From Denitromonas sp. (GTDB lineage Bacteria; Pseudomonadota; Gammaproteobacteria; Burkholderiales; Rhodocyclaceae), in contig NZ_JAUCBR010000004.1 of the NCBI RefSeq assembly GCF_034676725.1, forward strand, positions 3,810,001-3,874,000: a stretch of 64,000 nucleotides of DNA, in the 5' to 3' direction. Below are positions 44,084-52,011 of the stretch, one piece after another (the stretch's first letter is position 1; each line of letters starts with the position of its first letter). The notes beneath the pieces are model-generated. The model did not search any database and was not told the origin of the DNA. It saw only the letters and a list, made by a program, of their open reading frames with translations. Position numbers and translations under genes: made by a program.

Positions 44084-44365
44084 CTATTCATCGACCCAGT
44101 CGGTGCGCATTTCTCCCTCGGCCGCCTTCCAGTACTCGTCCCGGCTGACCTGACGCATAGGAATCTTCCTGCCGTCACACCATTCCTCGGCCGAGGGAAG
44201 TGGTACGGCCTCAATCATTTCTGGGCGCTTGGGCAAGGTCCCGTGGCCGAGAAGCCTGGAAATGACGATCTCCCGGACGTATTGGGAGAGCTTGATTCCG
44301 ACATGATCGGCCAGCGCTTGGAGGTCTGACCTCATTCGGGCGGGGATCCAGACCTTAATCGGCAT
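44084..44365 (-). CDS. Ribbon-helix-helix-type DNA-binding protein
   Basis: A 93-residue protein with an N-terminal RHH pattern: strand IKVWIP, helix RMRSDLQALADHVG, helix KLSQYVREIVISRLLG. The C-terminal half (AEEWCDGRKIPMRQV) may be an effector or partner-binding part. It overlaps the next RHH-like gene by 11 bases, suggesting a pair acting together, possibly as heteromeric repressor. Confidence 0.65.
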   Translation of the reverse strand: MPIKVWIPARMRSDLQALADHVGIKLSQYVREIVISRLLGHGTLPKRPEMIEAVPLPSAEEWCDGRKIPMRQVSRDEYWKAAEGEMRTDWVDE

Positions 44366-44768
44366 GACGCTCTTCCCGAGCTCGGGTACCCAATAAGTGT
44401 TCGACGCGCTTCTTTCCAGGGGGCAACTCCGCCGGCCTACGCGAGAACATTGCCGGCGCCGGGTCCCGGAACAGGCCTGGAATGGTTTCGTTCATGACTT
44501 GAAAGGCGTAGATCCCGTAGCAATGCTGGGCAAAGAACTGCCGTAGTGCCTCACTCATGGAGTCCCCGTTGCGTTCGCAAAGCTCCTTGACCGCTTCGGC
44601 CGCCGGCTCGGGCAACCAGAACTTGAGTGCCGTGTCGTGTTCCCTGAGGTCGCTGAAATCGCCCATGGCCTGAATGATCTGGGCGAACCTCATCGGGCGC
44701 GGCCGATGTTCCAGGGCAGCCGGATAGCCGGACTCCCGTTTCTTCTGGCGGCGCAGGAATGGCCACAT
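44355..44768 (-). CDS. Second RHH-like small protein
   Basis: A 137-residue protein; the core ALKFWLPEPAAEAVKELCER then DSMSEALRQFFAQHCYGIYA mimics the RHH spacing of its neighbour (strand, helix, turn, helix). It has a basic N-terminus (WPFLRRQKKRE) and a basic tail. It is transcribed first of the two. Confidence 0.55.
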   Translation of the reverse strand: MWPFLRRQKKRESGYPAALEHRPRPMRFAQIIQAMGDFSDLREHDTALKFWLPEPAAEAVKELCERNGDSMSEALRQFFAQHCYGIYAFQVMNETIPGLFRDPAPAMFSRRPAELPPGKKRVEHLLGTRAREERHAD

Positions 44769-44880
44769 AACCTCCCTCCGGAAAAATAGGGGAATTTTCG
44801 TTCATCGAATTCCGTAAGCGTATCGTCTGCTGCTGCGGATGGGAATGTCCTATGCGCCAAACCTCAGACAGGAGATGCTT

Positions 44881-45072
44881 ATGTATTTTGAGATCTATCA
44901 GGAAACCCGGGGGCTCATGTCGGCAACCGGTGGACAGTGGCGCTGGCGCCTGAGGGCGGCGAACAACGAAATCATCGCGAGTGGCGAGTCGTACCGCAAC
45001 AAGCAGGACTGTCTCGCCGCTATCGCCCTGGTGAAGAACACCAATTCCCAGACGCCCGTCAGGGGGGTGTGA
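44881..45072 (+). CDS. YegP/DUF1508-family small protein
   Basis: A 63-residue protein with YFEIYQETRGLMSATGGQWR, WRLRAANNEIIASGESYRNK and CLAAIALVKNT, the one-repeat YegP fold pattern. The start is the ATG at 44881, after AGGAGATGCTT. It is the first gene of a long + strand run. Confidence 0.75.
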   Translation: MYFEIYQETRGLMSATGGQWRWRLRAANNEIIASGESYRNKQDCLAAIALVKNTNSQTPVRGV

Positions 45073-45174
45073 CGGGGTACAACTCACGCAGTCGGCATTC
45101 GCCGAACTCTCAAGCTCACTCTATGAGCCTGACATCCTGGATACTGGCTGCTGTTGCGAGAAAGGGACAAAGAG

Positions 45175-46056
45175 ATGCCTGGGCACGGAGATCATTGGAA
45201 CGCGCTTTACGACCTGGACAGCTATGTTGAGGAGGGGCTGGCGCGTGATTGCCAGGAAGGGATGCTGGTCTGCAGAGTTCCTTGCCAGGATGTCAAGCAC
45301 GGTACCGAACGTGCCGAGGAAGTGGTTTGCCTGCGCCGAGGAACGAATCGCGTGGCCAACCAAGTCCTCTTGGTATCGGATTCGACTTCCAGGAGCCACG
45401 ATCTCTTCTCAGGCTATCCGGTCGTACTCGACGGCATCGTCCATCGGCTGACCGTCCAGCGAGTCGAAGCGTGGGAATACGGCATCGAAGGCTGGATTCA
45501 CGCCACGGCGACATCGGAGGACGTATCGGTGTCCTTCTTCGACACGATGTTCTTTGCTGGCAGCGCGTCGCTCCGGCCAGGCGATGTTGCCGAGTATTCC
45601 CTTGCTGGGCTGGCCTATCGGCTGGGTCCGATCCGCATGCGCTCGTTTTCGGTCAGCGAGGGGGCTCTGTGGGAGATGACGCGGCAACGGCGACTTGAAG
45701 ACGGGGAGTCGCCCGAGCAGGCCGATCGGCCCGTAGATGTCAATCTGACGGGAGCGGCGATATTCCTGCCGCGCAGGGGGGAGCAATGTGATGAAGCCGA
45801 GTTTCAGGGAGTGATCGAGGCAATTGACAGCCTGGAGCACGATGGCCAGAAGGTCTATCGGCTGGAAATGGTCCTCATGCGCCCAGGCGACGATGAGTTT
45901 CGCCTGCCCGTATTCGCGTCTGAGCGGGTGCTGGATGGCTATGTTCCGCGCCTGGGCGACGATGTCGAGGGTGTCATGTGGGTGCAGGGGCGGCAAGTTC
46001 TGGCCGACGGCGGTACCGCTACTTGGTCGCGCATTGGGTCGGTCGTCACCGAGTGA
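45175..46056 (+). CDS. Hypothetical protein, 293 residues
   Basis: A beta-rich protein with PYCRV-like LVCRVPCQDVKHGTERAEEV, LFSGYPVVLDGIVHRLTVQR, SFFDTMFFAGSASLRPGDV and VDVNLTGAAIFLPRRGEQCD. It looks like repeated OB/beta-barrel-type units, but I do not recognise a family. AAAGGGACAAAGAG precedes the ATG. Its position ahead of an HD hydrolase suggests co-expression. Confidence 0.6.
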   Translation: MPGHGDHWNALYDLDSYVEEGLARDCQEGMLVCRVPCQDVKHGTERAEEVVCLRRGTNRVANQVLLVSDSTSRSHDLFSGYPVVLDGIVHRLTVQRVEAWEYGIEGWIHATATSEDVSVSFFDTMFFAGSASLRPGDVAEYSLAGLAYRLGPIRMRSFSVSEGALWEMTRQRRLEDGESPEQADRPVDVNLTGAAIFLPRRGEQCDEAEFQGVIEAIDSLEHDGQKVYRLEMVLMRPGDDEFRLPVFASERVLDGYVPRLGDDVEGVMWVQGRQVLADGGTATWSRIGSVVTE

Positions 46057-46143
46057 GTCACCTGAATGCTGGCCCGTCGCACCCTATTCAGCTTGGCGGA
46101 GTGACTGCGTCGGCACAGCGACTGATCAGGGAAGGAAGAAGAA

Positions 46144-46698
46144 ATGAATGCAGCATCCTCGTACAAGATTGGCCTCATTCTGCGGGCAGCGCAGTTCGCC
46201 GCGGAGAAACACCGTAACCAGCGGCGGAAGGACGCCGATGCCTCGCCCTACATCAATCACCCGATCGCTCTCGCCAACGTGTTGCATCACGAGGGCGGCG
46301 TGGACGATGTCGTGACGTTGTGTGCGGCGCTCCTGCATGACACCGTCGAGGATACGGACACTTCGCCGCAGGAACTGGCGGATGTCTTCGGGTCAGACAT
46401 CGTCGACGTCGTGCTCGAAGTGACCGACGACAAGTCCCGGCCGAAGGCGGAGCGTAAGCGGCTGCAGATCGAGCATGCGCCCTCCGTCTCGATGCAGGCA
46501 AAGCTCGTCAAGCTCGCCGACAAGATCTGCAACCTGCGCGACATCGACGCCTCGCCGCCGGCGGACTGGACAGAAGCGCGCAAGGTCGAGTACTACGCCT
46601 GGGCGCGCCAAGTGGTGGGAGGGTTGCGAGGCGTTCATCCAGTCTTGGAGCGCGTCTTCGACGGGCTTTGCGATGCCTACGGCCGCAGGGGAGCGTGA
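46144..46698 (+). CDS. Small HD-domain alarmone (ppGpp) hydrolase-like protein
   Basis: A 184-residue single-domain HD protein of the SpoT/MESH1 type: AAEKHRNQRRKDADASPYIN then HPIALANVL, the metal-binding LLHDTVEDTD (HD motif), EVTDDKSRPKAERK and KLADKICNLRDI. The metal ligands (H, HD, D) are present. It lacks synthetase, TGS and ACT domains. It should hydrolyse (p)ppGpp or a related nucleotide; the true substrate could be a defence alarmone. Confidence 0.78.
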   Translation: MNAASSYKIGLILRAAQFAAEKHRNQRRKDADASPYINHPIALANVLHHEGGVDDVVTLCAALLHDTVEDTDTSPQELADVFGSDIVDVVLEVTDDKSRPKAERKRLQIEHAPSVSMQAKLVKLADKICNLRDIDASPPADWTEARKVEYYAWARQVVGGLRGVHPVLERVFDGLCDAYGRRGA

Positions 46699-46701
46699 CC
46701 C

Positions 46702-47616
46702 ATGCCGCAACTGCCCAGCGGACGCCAAATCGCACTCATGCCGACTCCCCTCGACAACCTGCTCAAGGAGGGGCGCCATTTCGGCAACATCCACAAGGTG
46801 CTGGCGATCGAGAACGAGGACGATCTCGCCCGCTATGTTGATGTTCTCTACTTGGCGCCGGAGCGCGAAGTGGGCAGCCAGGAGGGCGTGCTGGACCTGC
46901 ACGCCGATTCGCTGCCGGTGCCTCCCCAGATGGCGTTCGTTCCGGCCGGCTACAGGCTGTCGGAATGGGAGCAGCACGCCGTCGGCTGGAGCGAGGAGGA
47001 CAGGGCCGCCTTCCGCGACTTCCTTGCAGGCCGCTGCGTGCCGGTGCTGCGCGAATGGCTCGACACCGTAAGAGCGGGCCAGGCGAAGCTGCGCGAGGCG
47101 GACGATCCTCTTACCCGCCTGCTGGTCGCGTGGTGGGACGCCGAATGCCATCCAGCGCAGGACGAAGACTGGGACGCTTCCGATGTCGGCTTCCCTGAGT
47201 GGGACGACTACGACATGCTCGGGGCGCTCGCCCAAGCCTGCATTCGCCTGTCGCAGTACCCCAAGTTCTCTGGCCAGTGGCAAGCCGCAGCGCGGCTGCA
47301 GGCATTCTGGAACATCTGCCGTCAGGAACTGCCGCAGATCGACCGCATGCTGGAGGCCACGGTTCCTGTGCGCCAATGCGCCTCTGAAATGCGCCGCGCC
47401 GGCTTGCTAGACGCATTGGCGAACGACAAGCGGCAATGGTTGCACGACCAGGCGGTAGTTGAATGCGTACAACTATGGAATGCCCTCGGTGAGGAATTGC
47501 GCCCCAGCACGCCTCAGCCCTACGGGATCATCGAGCTGGTAGTGGTGTCGCCCGCGGCGAGCCCGTACTTTGAAATGCAGTCCAAGGGGGAGAGAGATGC
47601 AGGACGCCTCAGCTAG
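46702..47616 (+). CDS. Hypothetical protein, 304 residues
   Basis: Starts three bases after the HD protein. It is acidic and Trp-rich, with LDNLLKEGRHFGNIHKVLAI, EDLARYVDVLYLAPE, and a helical C-terminal half (QWQAAARLQAFWNICRQELP). No family recognised. The last 20 bases overlap the following gene. Confidence 0.6.
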   Translation: MPQLPSGRQIALMPTPLDNLLKEGRHFGNIHKVLAIENEDDLARYVDVLYLAPEREVGSQEGVLDLHADSLPVPPQMAFVPAGYRLSEWEQHAVGWSEEDRAAFRDFLAGRCVPVLREWLDTVRAGQAKLREADDPLTRLLVAWWDAECHPAQDEDWDASDVGFPEWDDYDMLGALAQACIRLSQYPKFSGQWQAAARLQAFWNICRQELPQIDRMLEATVPVRQCASEMRRAGLLDALANDKRQWLHDQAVVECVQLWNALGEELRPSTPQPYGIIELVVVSPAASPYFEMQSKGERDAGRLS

Positions 47617-48499
47617 AGAGAAGTCGCCGCAGGCAAGCTTGTTCGAAGAAGAACTCACCGGCGCGGCCCAGGGCCGTCTGGCGCTTTTCGAGGACTGCGC
47701 CGCCGCCATCAATCAGCTCTTTGCTCAGGCGCTCGAAGCAAAAGGGCCAGCTGCCTTCGACGAATTCCCTGGCTTCATGGCTCGGTTCAACAACCTGTCC
47801 GTCTACAACGCCATGCTGGTGCGGGTACAGAGGCCTGGCGCCGCCGCGGTAGGTAGCCGCAGGCAGTGGGCCGGATACGGGCGCACCGTCAAACCGGATG
47901 CGGTGCCGATCGTCGTGCTGCAGCCCTTCGGTCCGGTGCGCTTCGTTTTCGAGATCGGCGACACGGAAGGCCGGGAGGTACCGGGCGAGCGCATGAGCTC
48001 TCTGTTTGCCGATGGCCATGTACCAGAGGAGCAATACAACCGCACCAAGCTGGCGGCGGCAAAATATGGTGTCGAGGTGGCCGAAACTGACAACTACGGT
48101 ACGCTGTTGGCGGGCACCGCAGCCGCCATCAAACTACTTCCGGAAGCCTTGACGCCGAAGACAAAGGAAGCCGCGAGATACCGAGTTCGCGTCAATGCGA
48201 AGCACGACCTACCAACGCGCTTTGCCACGCTGGCACACGAACTGGGTCACGTCTTCTGCGGACACCTGGGAGCCGACCCAAAGGGCCGCTGGCCAGCCCG
48301 CGTTGGCTTGACGTACGCCCAGCGGGAGTTGGAGGCCGAGGCGGTGGCCTGGCTGGTCTGCCACCGCACCGGGGCTAGCCCGCGCTCGCAAGAATACTTG
48401 TCTAGCCTCGCGTCCGACGAGGATATCAACGCGGTCAGCGCTTACGCGATTTTCGAGGCCGCAAACCGGGTGGAGGCGCGCACTGCGCCCCAAGCGTGA
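47597..48499 (+). CDS. ArdC/ImmA-like metallopeptidase-domain protein
   Basis: A 300-residue protein. The N-terminal domain (FNNLSVYNAMLVRVQRP, GRTVKPDAVPIVVLQPFG) resembles the ssDNA-binding domain of ArdC antirestriction proteins. The C-terminal half has a zinc-peptidase motif LAHELGHVFCGHLG and the third ligand region in RELEAEAVAWLVC. ArdC proteins protect incoming conjugative DNA. The same peptidase domain also occurs in ImmA regulators, so either role fits. AAGGGGGAGAGAG precedes the ATG. Confidence 0.75.
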   Translation: MQDASAREKSPQASLFEEELTGAAQGRLALFEDCAAAINQLFAQALEAKGPAAFDEFPGFMARFNNLSVYNAMLVRVQRPGAAAVGSRRQWAGYGRTVKPDAVPIVVLQPFGPVRFVFEIGDTEGREVPGERMSSLFADGHVPEEQYNRTKLAAAKYGVEVAETDNYGTLLAGTAAAIKLLPEALTPKTKEAARYRVRVNAKHDLPTRFATLAHELGHVFCGHLGADPKGRWPARVGLTYAQRELEAEAVAWLVCHRTGASPRSQEYLSSLASDEDINAVSAYAIFEAANRVEARTAPQA

Positions 48500-48514
48500 C
48501 GGGGAAGACAAGTC

Positions 48515-49078
48515 ATGATGAACTGGATCAGGCAGTTGGTGCGTCGAAACGAGCCAGCCCCGTTCGGCCTGGAGGGGGCCGTTGGCAGATACCTGCTGGA
48601 GATGCCTCGCTGTCCGGCGCGGATTGTCGTGGCGAGCCCAAGGTACGACAGCATGCACTACCGGGGCGAGGTGCTGGCCGACGCCCGGGCCTTGCTCCCC
48701 TGGGCCGAGCATCATGCCAATGCAGTATGGAGTTGCCGCCCGGAGGAGCAGGCCGCGCGGCGGGCCTTGCCGATCTGGCTGCGCGGTGCCGACCCGAACG
48801 ATCAGGGGCCGGGCTATCCCCCAGCGCCCTTCATTTCCGTATTGGATGCTTACGTCCAGGATTTCCTCACGAACGGAGTGGCTAAGGCTGTCTGCGGGGA
48901 ATGCGGACATGTTTCAGCCGTGCTCGACATGAGGCGGCTCGACGAGCGATGCGCTGGCTTATGGTCATGGTGGACCGCTGAATGGTGGGGCGAGTGCGGC
49001 CACCTGATTCATCGCCAGGAGCACGAACTCCATGTTCATGTCCGTCGCACGAGTGCAGGAGAGACAGAATGTCGCTGA
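48515..49078 (+). CDS. Hypothetical protein with a zinc-ribbon-like C-terminus
   Basis: A 187-residue protein. The N-terminal part has VASPRYDSMHYRGEVLADAR; the C-terminal part VCGECGHVSAVLDMRRL then WWGECGHLIHR, two C-G-H clusters that could bind zinc. No family recognised. It overlaps the next start by ten bases. Confidence 0.6.
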   Translation: MMNWIRQLVRRNEPAPFGLEGAVGRYLLEMPRCPARIVVASPRYDSMHYRGEVLADARALLPWAEHHANAVWSCRPEEQAARRALPIWLRGADPNDQGPGYPPAPFISVLDAYVQDFLTNGVAKAVCGECGHVSAVLDMRRLDERCAGLWSWWTAEWWGECGHLIHRQEHELHVHVRRTSAGETECR

Positions 49079-50262
49079 TCTGGAGCAAGAACGACGGGCC
49101 GGAGCGACCAATGGGACGCGAGATACCGCGCAACTGCGGGCAGCTGCTCGGGCGTCTCGACGAGCTTCTGCCATTTCTCTATGTCGCGCAGTACGGCGCT
49201 CCCGGAAGGGCACTCCGTGCCCAGAGGACGGTTTCGCATCCGGGGCTGTTTGCCGTCGGCGAACAGACACAGGGTGACCGGCCCGGGATCGCCCCGCGAG
49301 TTGGTCTGATTCTTCCCCTGCGCCTTTGCCGCAACGAGAAGACGCGAGCAGCCCTCCTGGAGATTGCGCCGTTGATCGGCAGCCAGGACCCCCTCATGCT
49401 GGCGGATGAACGCCGCCTCGTGCAGTCGAAGCTGGATGCGGCTTTCGGCGGGAATTTGACGGTCTCCGACAAGGAGCGACTCGATGGGTTCTTCGCGCTT
49501 GAGCCTCGCCGAGGACTCTTCCAGCAACTCCACGAGGAATTCGATTACGTGACCGCGGTGATCGACAACCCGGCCGGTGAGGTTCGCGTCACGGAATCGT
49601 CCCGATTCCCGTGGCGTTCCCATGGCGAGTTGCTGGAGTGGTACCACGGATTGGGCAATGGGCGCGGCAACGCTTGGGCTCCCTTCGTGCCTTTCTTCGT
49701 CTTCGGCAACACTGCGGCGCTGACCCGGTACTGCACGGATCGATGGGCCCATGCTGGTCTGACCGCCCCCGCCGAGGATCCGTCCAAGTGGTTCGTGATC
49801 CGCCCTGATTTGCACGATGCCGATGTTGGCGTCAGGTTGGAGATGGGTGAGTACGGATGGGCCTACCTGCATCTCATTCTCGGCGCCACAGCAGTCAAGA
49901 TCTGGCTGTCGCAGGTCTTCGATCCTTTCGACGAACTGGTGGCCTGGGGCCGGAAGATCGAAGAGGGCGACATACCCGTTCAGATGGAGATCGACGAGGA
50001 GGGTGCGGAGAAGGTGCTGACCGTCCTGCGCACTGATGATTCGAACCGGGTGCTCTTTCGTGTTGCCGAGAAATATGCGGACGATATCCAGCTGGAGGGC
50101 ATCGTGTCGCGGGCGGCCCTGGCTGCGAGCCTGAAAGCCGAGCTTCGCCGGTTCTTCTCTTCCGAGTTCGACCCGAATCACTGGGACGAGGAGGAAGCTG
50201 ACGAGGACTACGTGCAGACCAGGGATCGAGTGCTGAACCACCCATGGATGGTTGCCGCATGA
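49069..50262 (+). CDS. Hypothetical protein, 397 residues
   Basis: From the ATG at 49069 (after GGAGAGACAGA). Contains REIPRNCGQLLGRLDELLPF, LLEWYHGLGNGRGNAWAPFV and a long acidic C-terminus (DPNHWDEEEADEDYVQ). The middle WAYLHLILGATAVKIWLSQV looks like a folded sandwich rather than a membrane segment. Family unknown. Confidence 0.6.
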   Translation: MSLIWSKNDGPERPMGREIPRNCGQLLGRLDELLPFLYVAQYGAPGRALRAQRTVSHPGLFAVGEQTQGDRPGIAPRVGLILPLRLCRNEKTRAALLEIAPLIGSQDPLMLADERRLVQSKLDAAFGGNLTVSDKERLDGFFALEPRRGLFQQLHEEFDYVTAVIDNPAGEVRVTESSRFPWRSHGELLEWYHGLGNGRGNAWAPFVPFFVFGNTAALTRYCTDRWAHAGLTAPAEDPSKWFVIRPDLHDADVGVRLEMGEYGWAYLHLILGATAVKIWLSQVFDPFDELVAWGRKIEEGDIPVQMEIDEEGAEKVLTVLRTDDSNRVLFRVAEKYADDIQLEGIVSRAALAASLKAELRRFFSSEFDPNHWDEEEADEDYVQTRDRVLNHPWMVAA

Positions 50263-50277
50263 CGGGCCGAACACGAT

Positions 50278-51201
50278 ATGGCTGATCACCCAATCATCTA
50301 CACCATCATGCCAGACTACGCCGGCGCCTATGGATGGGTCATTGCCGATGGCGATGAGAGCCAGGGCGTCGGCCCCAATCACGCCGATACTTCGGGGTGG
50401 TACGGCGAACACCCCATCTCCCGTGAGCTGCACGAGGAGTTCGCGCATTGGCAAGACCTGTTCGAAGCGGCGCCGATGCTGGATGACGGCACCATCGAAT
50501 TGGGCTGGGACAATTTCCACGCGACGGGGATCGATCTGGCCCGCAAGCTCAAGACAGAAATCGGCGACAGAGCACGGATCATCTACGAGAAGCCCTTCGA
50601 AGATCCGGACCGGGAGCAAGACGAGCGGCGCGAGGTGCTTTCCGACGGCTCCCTGCTGCCGCTGCCAAGCCGCGAGGACGTCTATCGCGTGCGCCTCTCC
50701 CGGCTCGTCGTCAAGATCGTTTCGGGCGGGCAGACGGGGGCCGACCGCGCTGCGCTCGACTGGGCCATTTCCCATGGTGTCCCCCACGGCGGCTGGTGCC
50801 CCTCGGGTCGCGTGGCGGAGGATGGGGCAATCGGCCCGCAGTATCAGCTCAACGAGGCCATCGGCGGTGGCTACCGGCGCAGGACCCGTTTGAACGTAGA
50901 GCACAGCGACGGCACCCTCATCCTGAATCTCGACCAGTTGGACGGCGGCACGCTGGAGACGAAGCGCTTGGCCGAAAGGCTGAAGAAGCCCTTCCACGTC
51001 GTACAGCTTGACCTGGGCGCGACAGACCCGTTGGCCCGCGGGGCGACCACCTGGCTGCGACTGCATGGAGTCCATGTGTTGAATGTCGCCGGCCCGCGCG
51101 AGAGCAAGCGCCCCGGCATCTATGCCGCCACGTTCGCTTTCCTGGAAGCCCTCGACCAGGGATACGATCCTTCACGCGTGGCTGCGAGTCTCAACTTATG
51201 A
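50278..51201 (+). CDS. SLOG/MoCo-carrier-domain protein with an N-terminal extension
   Basis: A 307-residue two-part protein. Residues about 145-300 match the putative molybdenum-cofactor-carrier (YpsA-like, SLOG superfamily) fold: KIVSGGQTGADRAALDWAIS, GWCPSGRVAEDG, and HVLNVAGPRESKRPGIYA. SLOG domains bind nucleotides or NAD-derived ligands and are frequent sensors in conflict systems. The first ~135 residues (YTIMPDYAGAYGWVIADGDE) are a domain I do not know. The stop overlaps the next start (ATGA). Confidence 0.72.
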   Translation: MADHPIIYTIMPDYAGAYGWVIADGDESQGVGPNHADTSGWYGEHPISRELHEEFAHWQDLFEAAPMLDDGTIELGWDNFHATGIDLARKLKTEIGDRARIIYEKPFEDPDREQDERREVLSDGSLLPLPSREDVYRVRLSRLVVKIVSGGQTGADRAALDWAISHGVPHGGWCPSGRVAEDGAIGPQYQLNEAIGGGYRRRTRLNVEHSDGTLILNLDQLDGGTLETKRLAERLKKPFHVVQLDLGATDPLARGATTWLRLHGVHVLNVAGPRESKRPGIYAATFAFLEALDQGYDPSRVAASLNL

Positions 51202-51767
51202 CCCAGAGTCTCGCCAACAACAACTTCCTTCGGATATCGCAGGGGGAATTCAGGAGTGCCACCAAGGTATTCGCTCGCAAGCGGATCAAGTTAGGGCCGG
51301 CCCTGCTGGCGTTCGAAGGAGGATTCCTGTCTATTGAGTCGGGCGAGGCGACGGCCGTGATGCACGCCGAGGGCGAGTGGCACGGCCGTGCCATCTTCTC
51401 GGCCGAAATCCTGCGCGCTCTAGCAACCGTGCCGCCACCCGGCGATCCGATTCCTGTTGCCTATGCCAACGGCCATCTGCTGATCGGGACCATGACCATT
51501 CCTTGCCAGTGGAATGTGGTCAGCGAGGCTTTCCTGCACAATGTTTCGAATCCGGGCCTTCTTGATCTCCTGGCATTGGAGCGGACTGTTGCCCGGGCCG
51601 AATTGAGGGGGGCCGGCTTGGGCACCAAGATGCGCAGTGCCAGGGAAAAAGCCGAGCGTCGCATCCGCAACGCCGCCGCCCAGCTCGCCGAGCTCGAGAT
51701 ATTGCCAGCGGACATCTGGGAGCTGGTGGAGGCGCGCATTGCACTTCGCATGAGGCGTGGCCAATGA
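51198..51767 (+). CDS. Hypothetical protein, 189 residues
   Basis: A beta-rich N-terminal domain (LLAFEGGFLSIESGEATAVM, GEWHGRAIFSAEILRALATV) followed by a basic helix (TKMRSAREKAERRIRNAA). The strand-helix pattern is vaguely like one unit of a sliding clamp, but that is too weak to call. It is joined at both ends by ATGA overlaps to the SLOG gene and to the SIR2 fragment, so the three belong together. Confidence 0.6.
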   Translation: MTQSLANNNFLRISQGEFRSATKVFARKRIKLGPALLAFEGGFLSIESGEATAVMHAEGEWHGRAIFSAEILRALATVPPPGDPIPVAYANGHLLIGTMTIPCQWNVVSEAFLHNVSNPGLLDLLALERTVARAELRGAGLGTKMRSAREKAERRIRNAAAQLAELEILPADIWELVEARIALRMRRGQ

Positions 51768-51883
51768 ATACCGCCGTGCGGCGCGCCGCCGGATTGGTCG
51801 CCCAGGCCGACACCCTCATCATCACGGCCGGTGCCGGCAGGACACCACCGGTGTGGGCCACACGCCGCGACCATAGTTTCTAA
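51764..51883 (+). pseudogene. SIR2-family protein, truncated after ~25 codons
   Basis: The ATG overlaps the previous stop (ATGA) and gives NTAVRRAAGLVAQADTLIIT then AGAG, the first strand and NAD-binding loop of SIR2 proteins (normally continuing GMGVDSGLPDFRG). After AGAG at about 51838 the similarity ends and the frame closes within 15 codons. The rest of the gene is missing, most likely removed by the insertion that brought in the integrase gene. Confidence 0.65.
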
Positions 51884-52011
51884 CTCGCTCGTAGACCGAC
51901 CCTACTGTTTGTGTGCACGCTACGACGCAAAAGCGGCTTTGCGGCAACTGGTGAACGCATGGGCGCGAAAGTGCCGCGCCCATGCATGACCCTGGGCGGC
52001 GGCGGGGGTGG

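Noticed and set aside
51198..51767. Sliding-clamp homologue
   Set aside because: The strand-helix pattern is suggestive but no clamp motif is visible; a fold comparison would be needed before claiming it.
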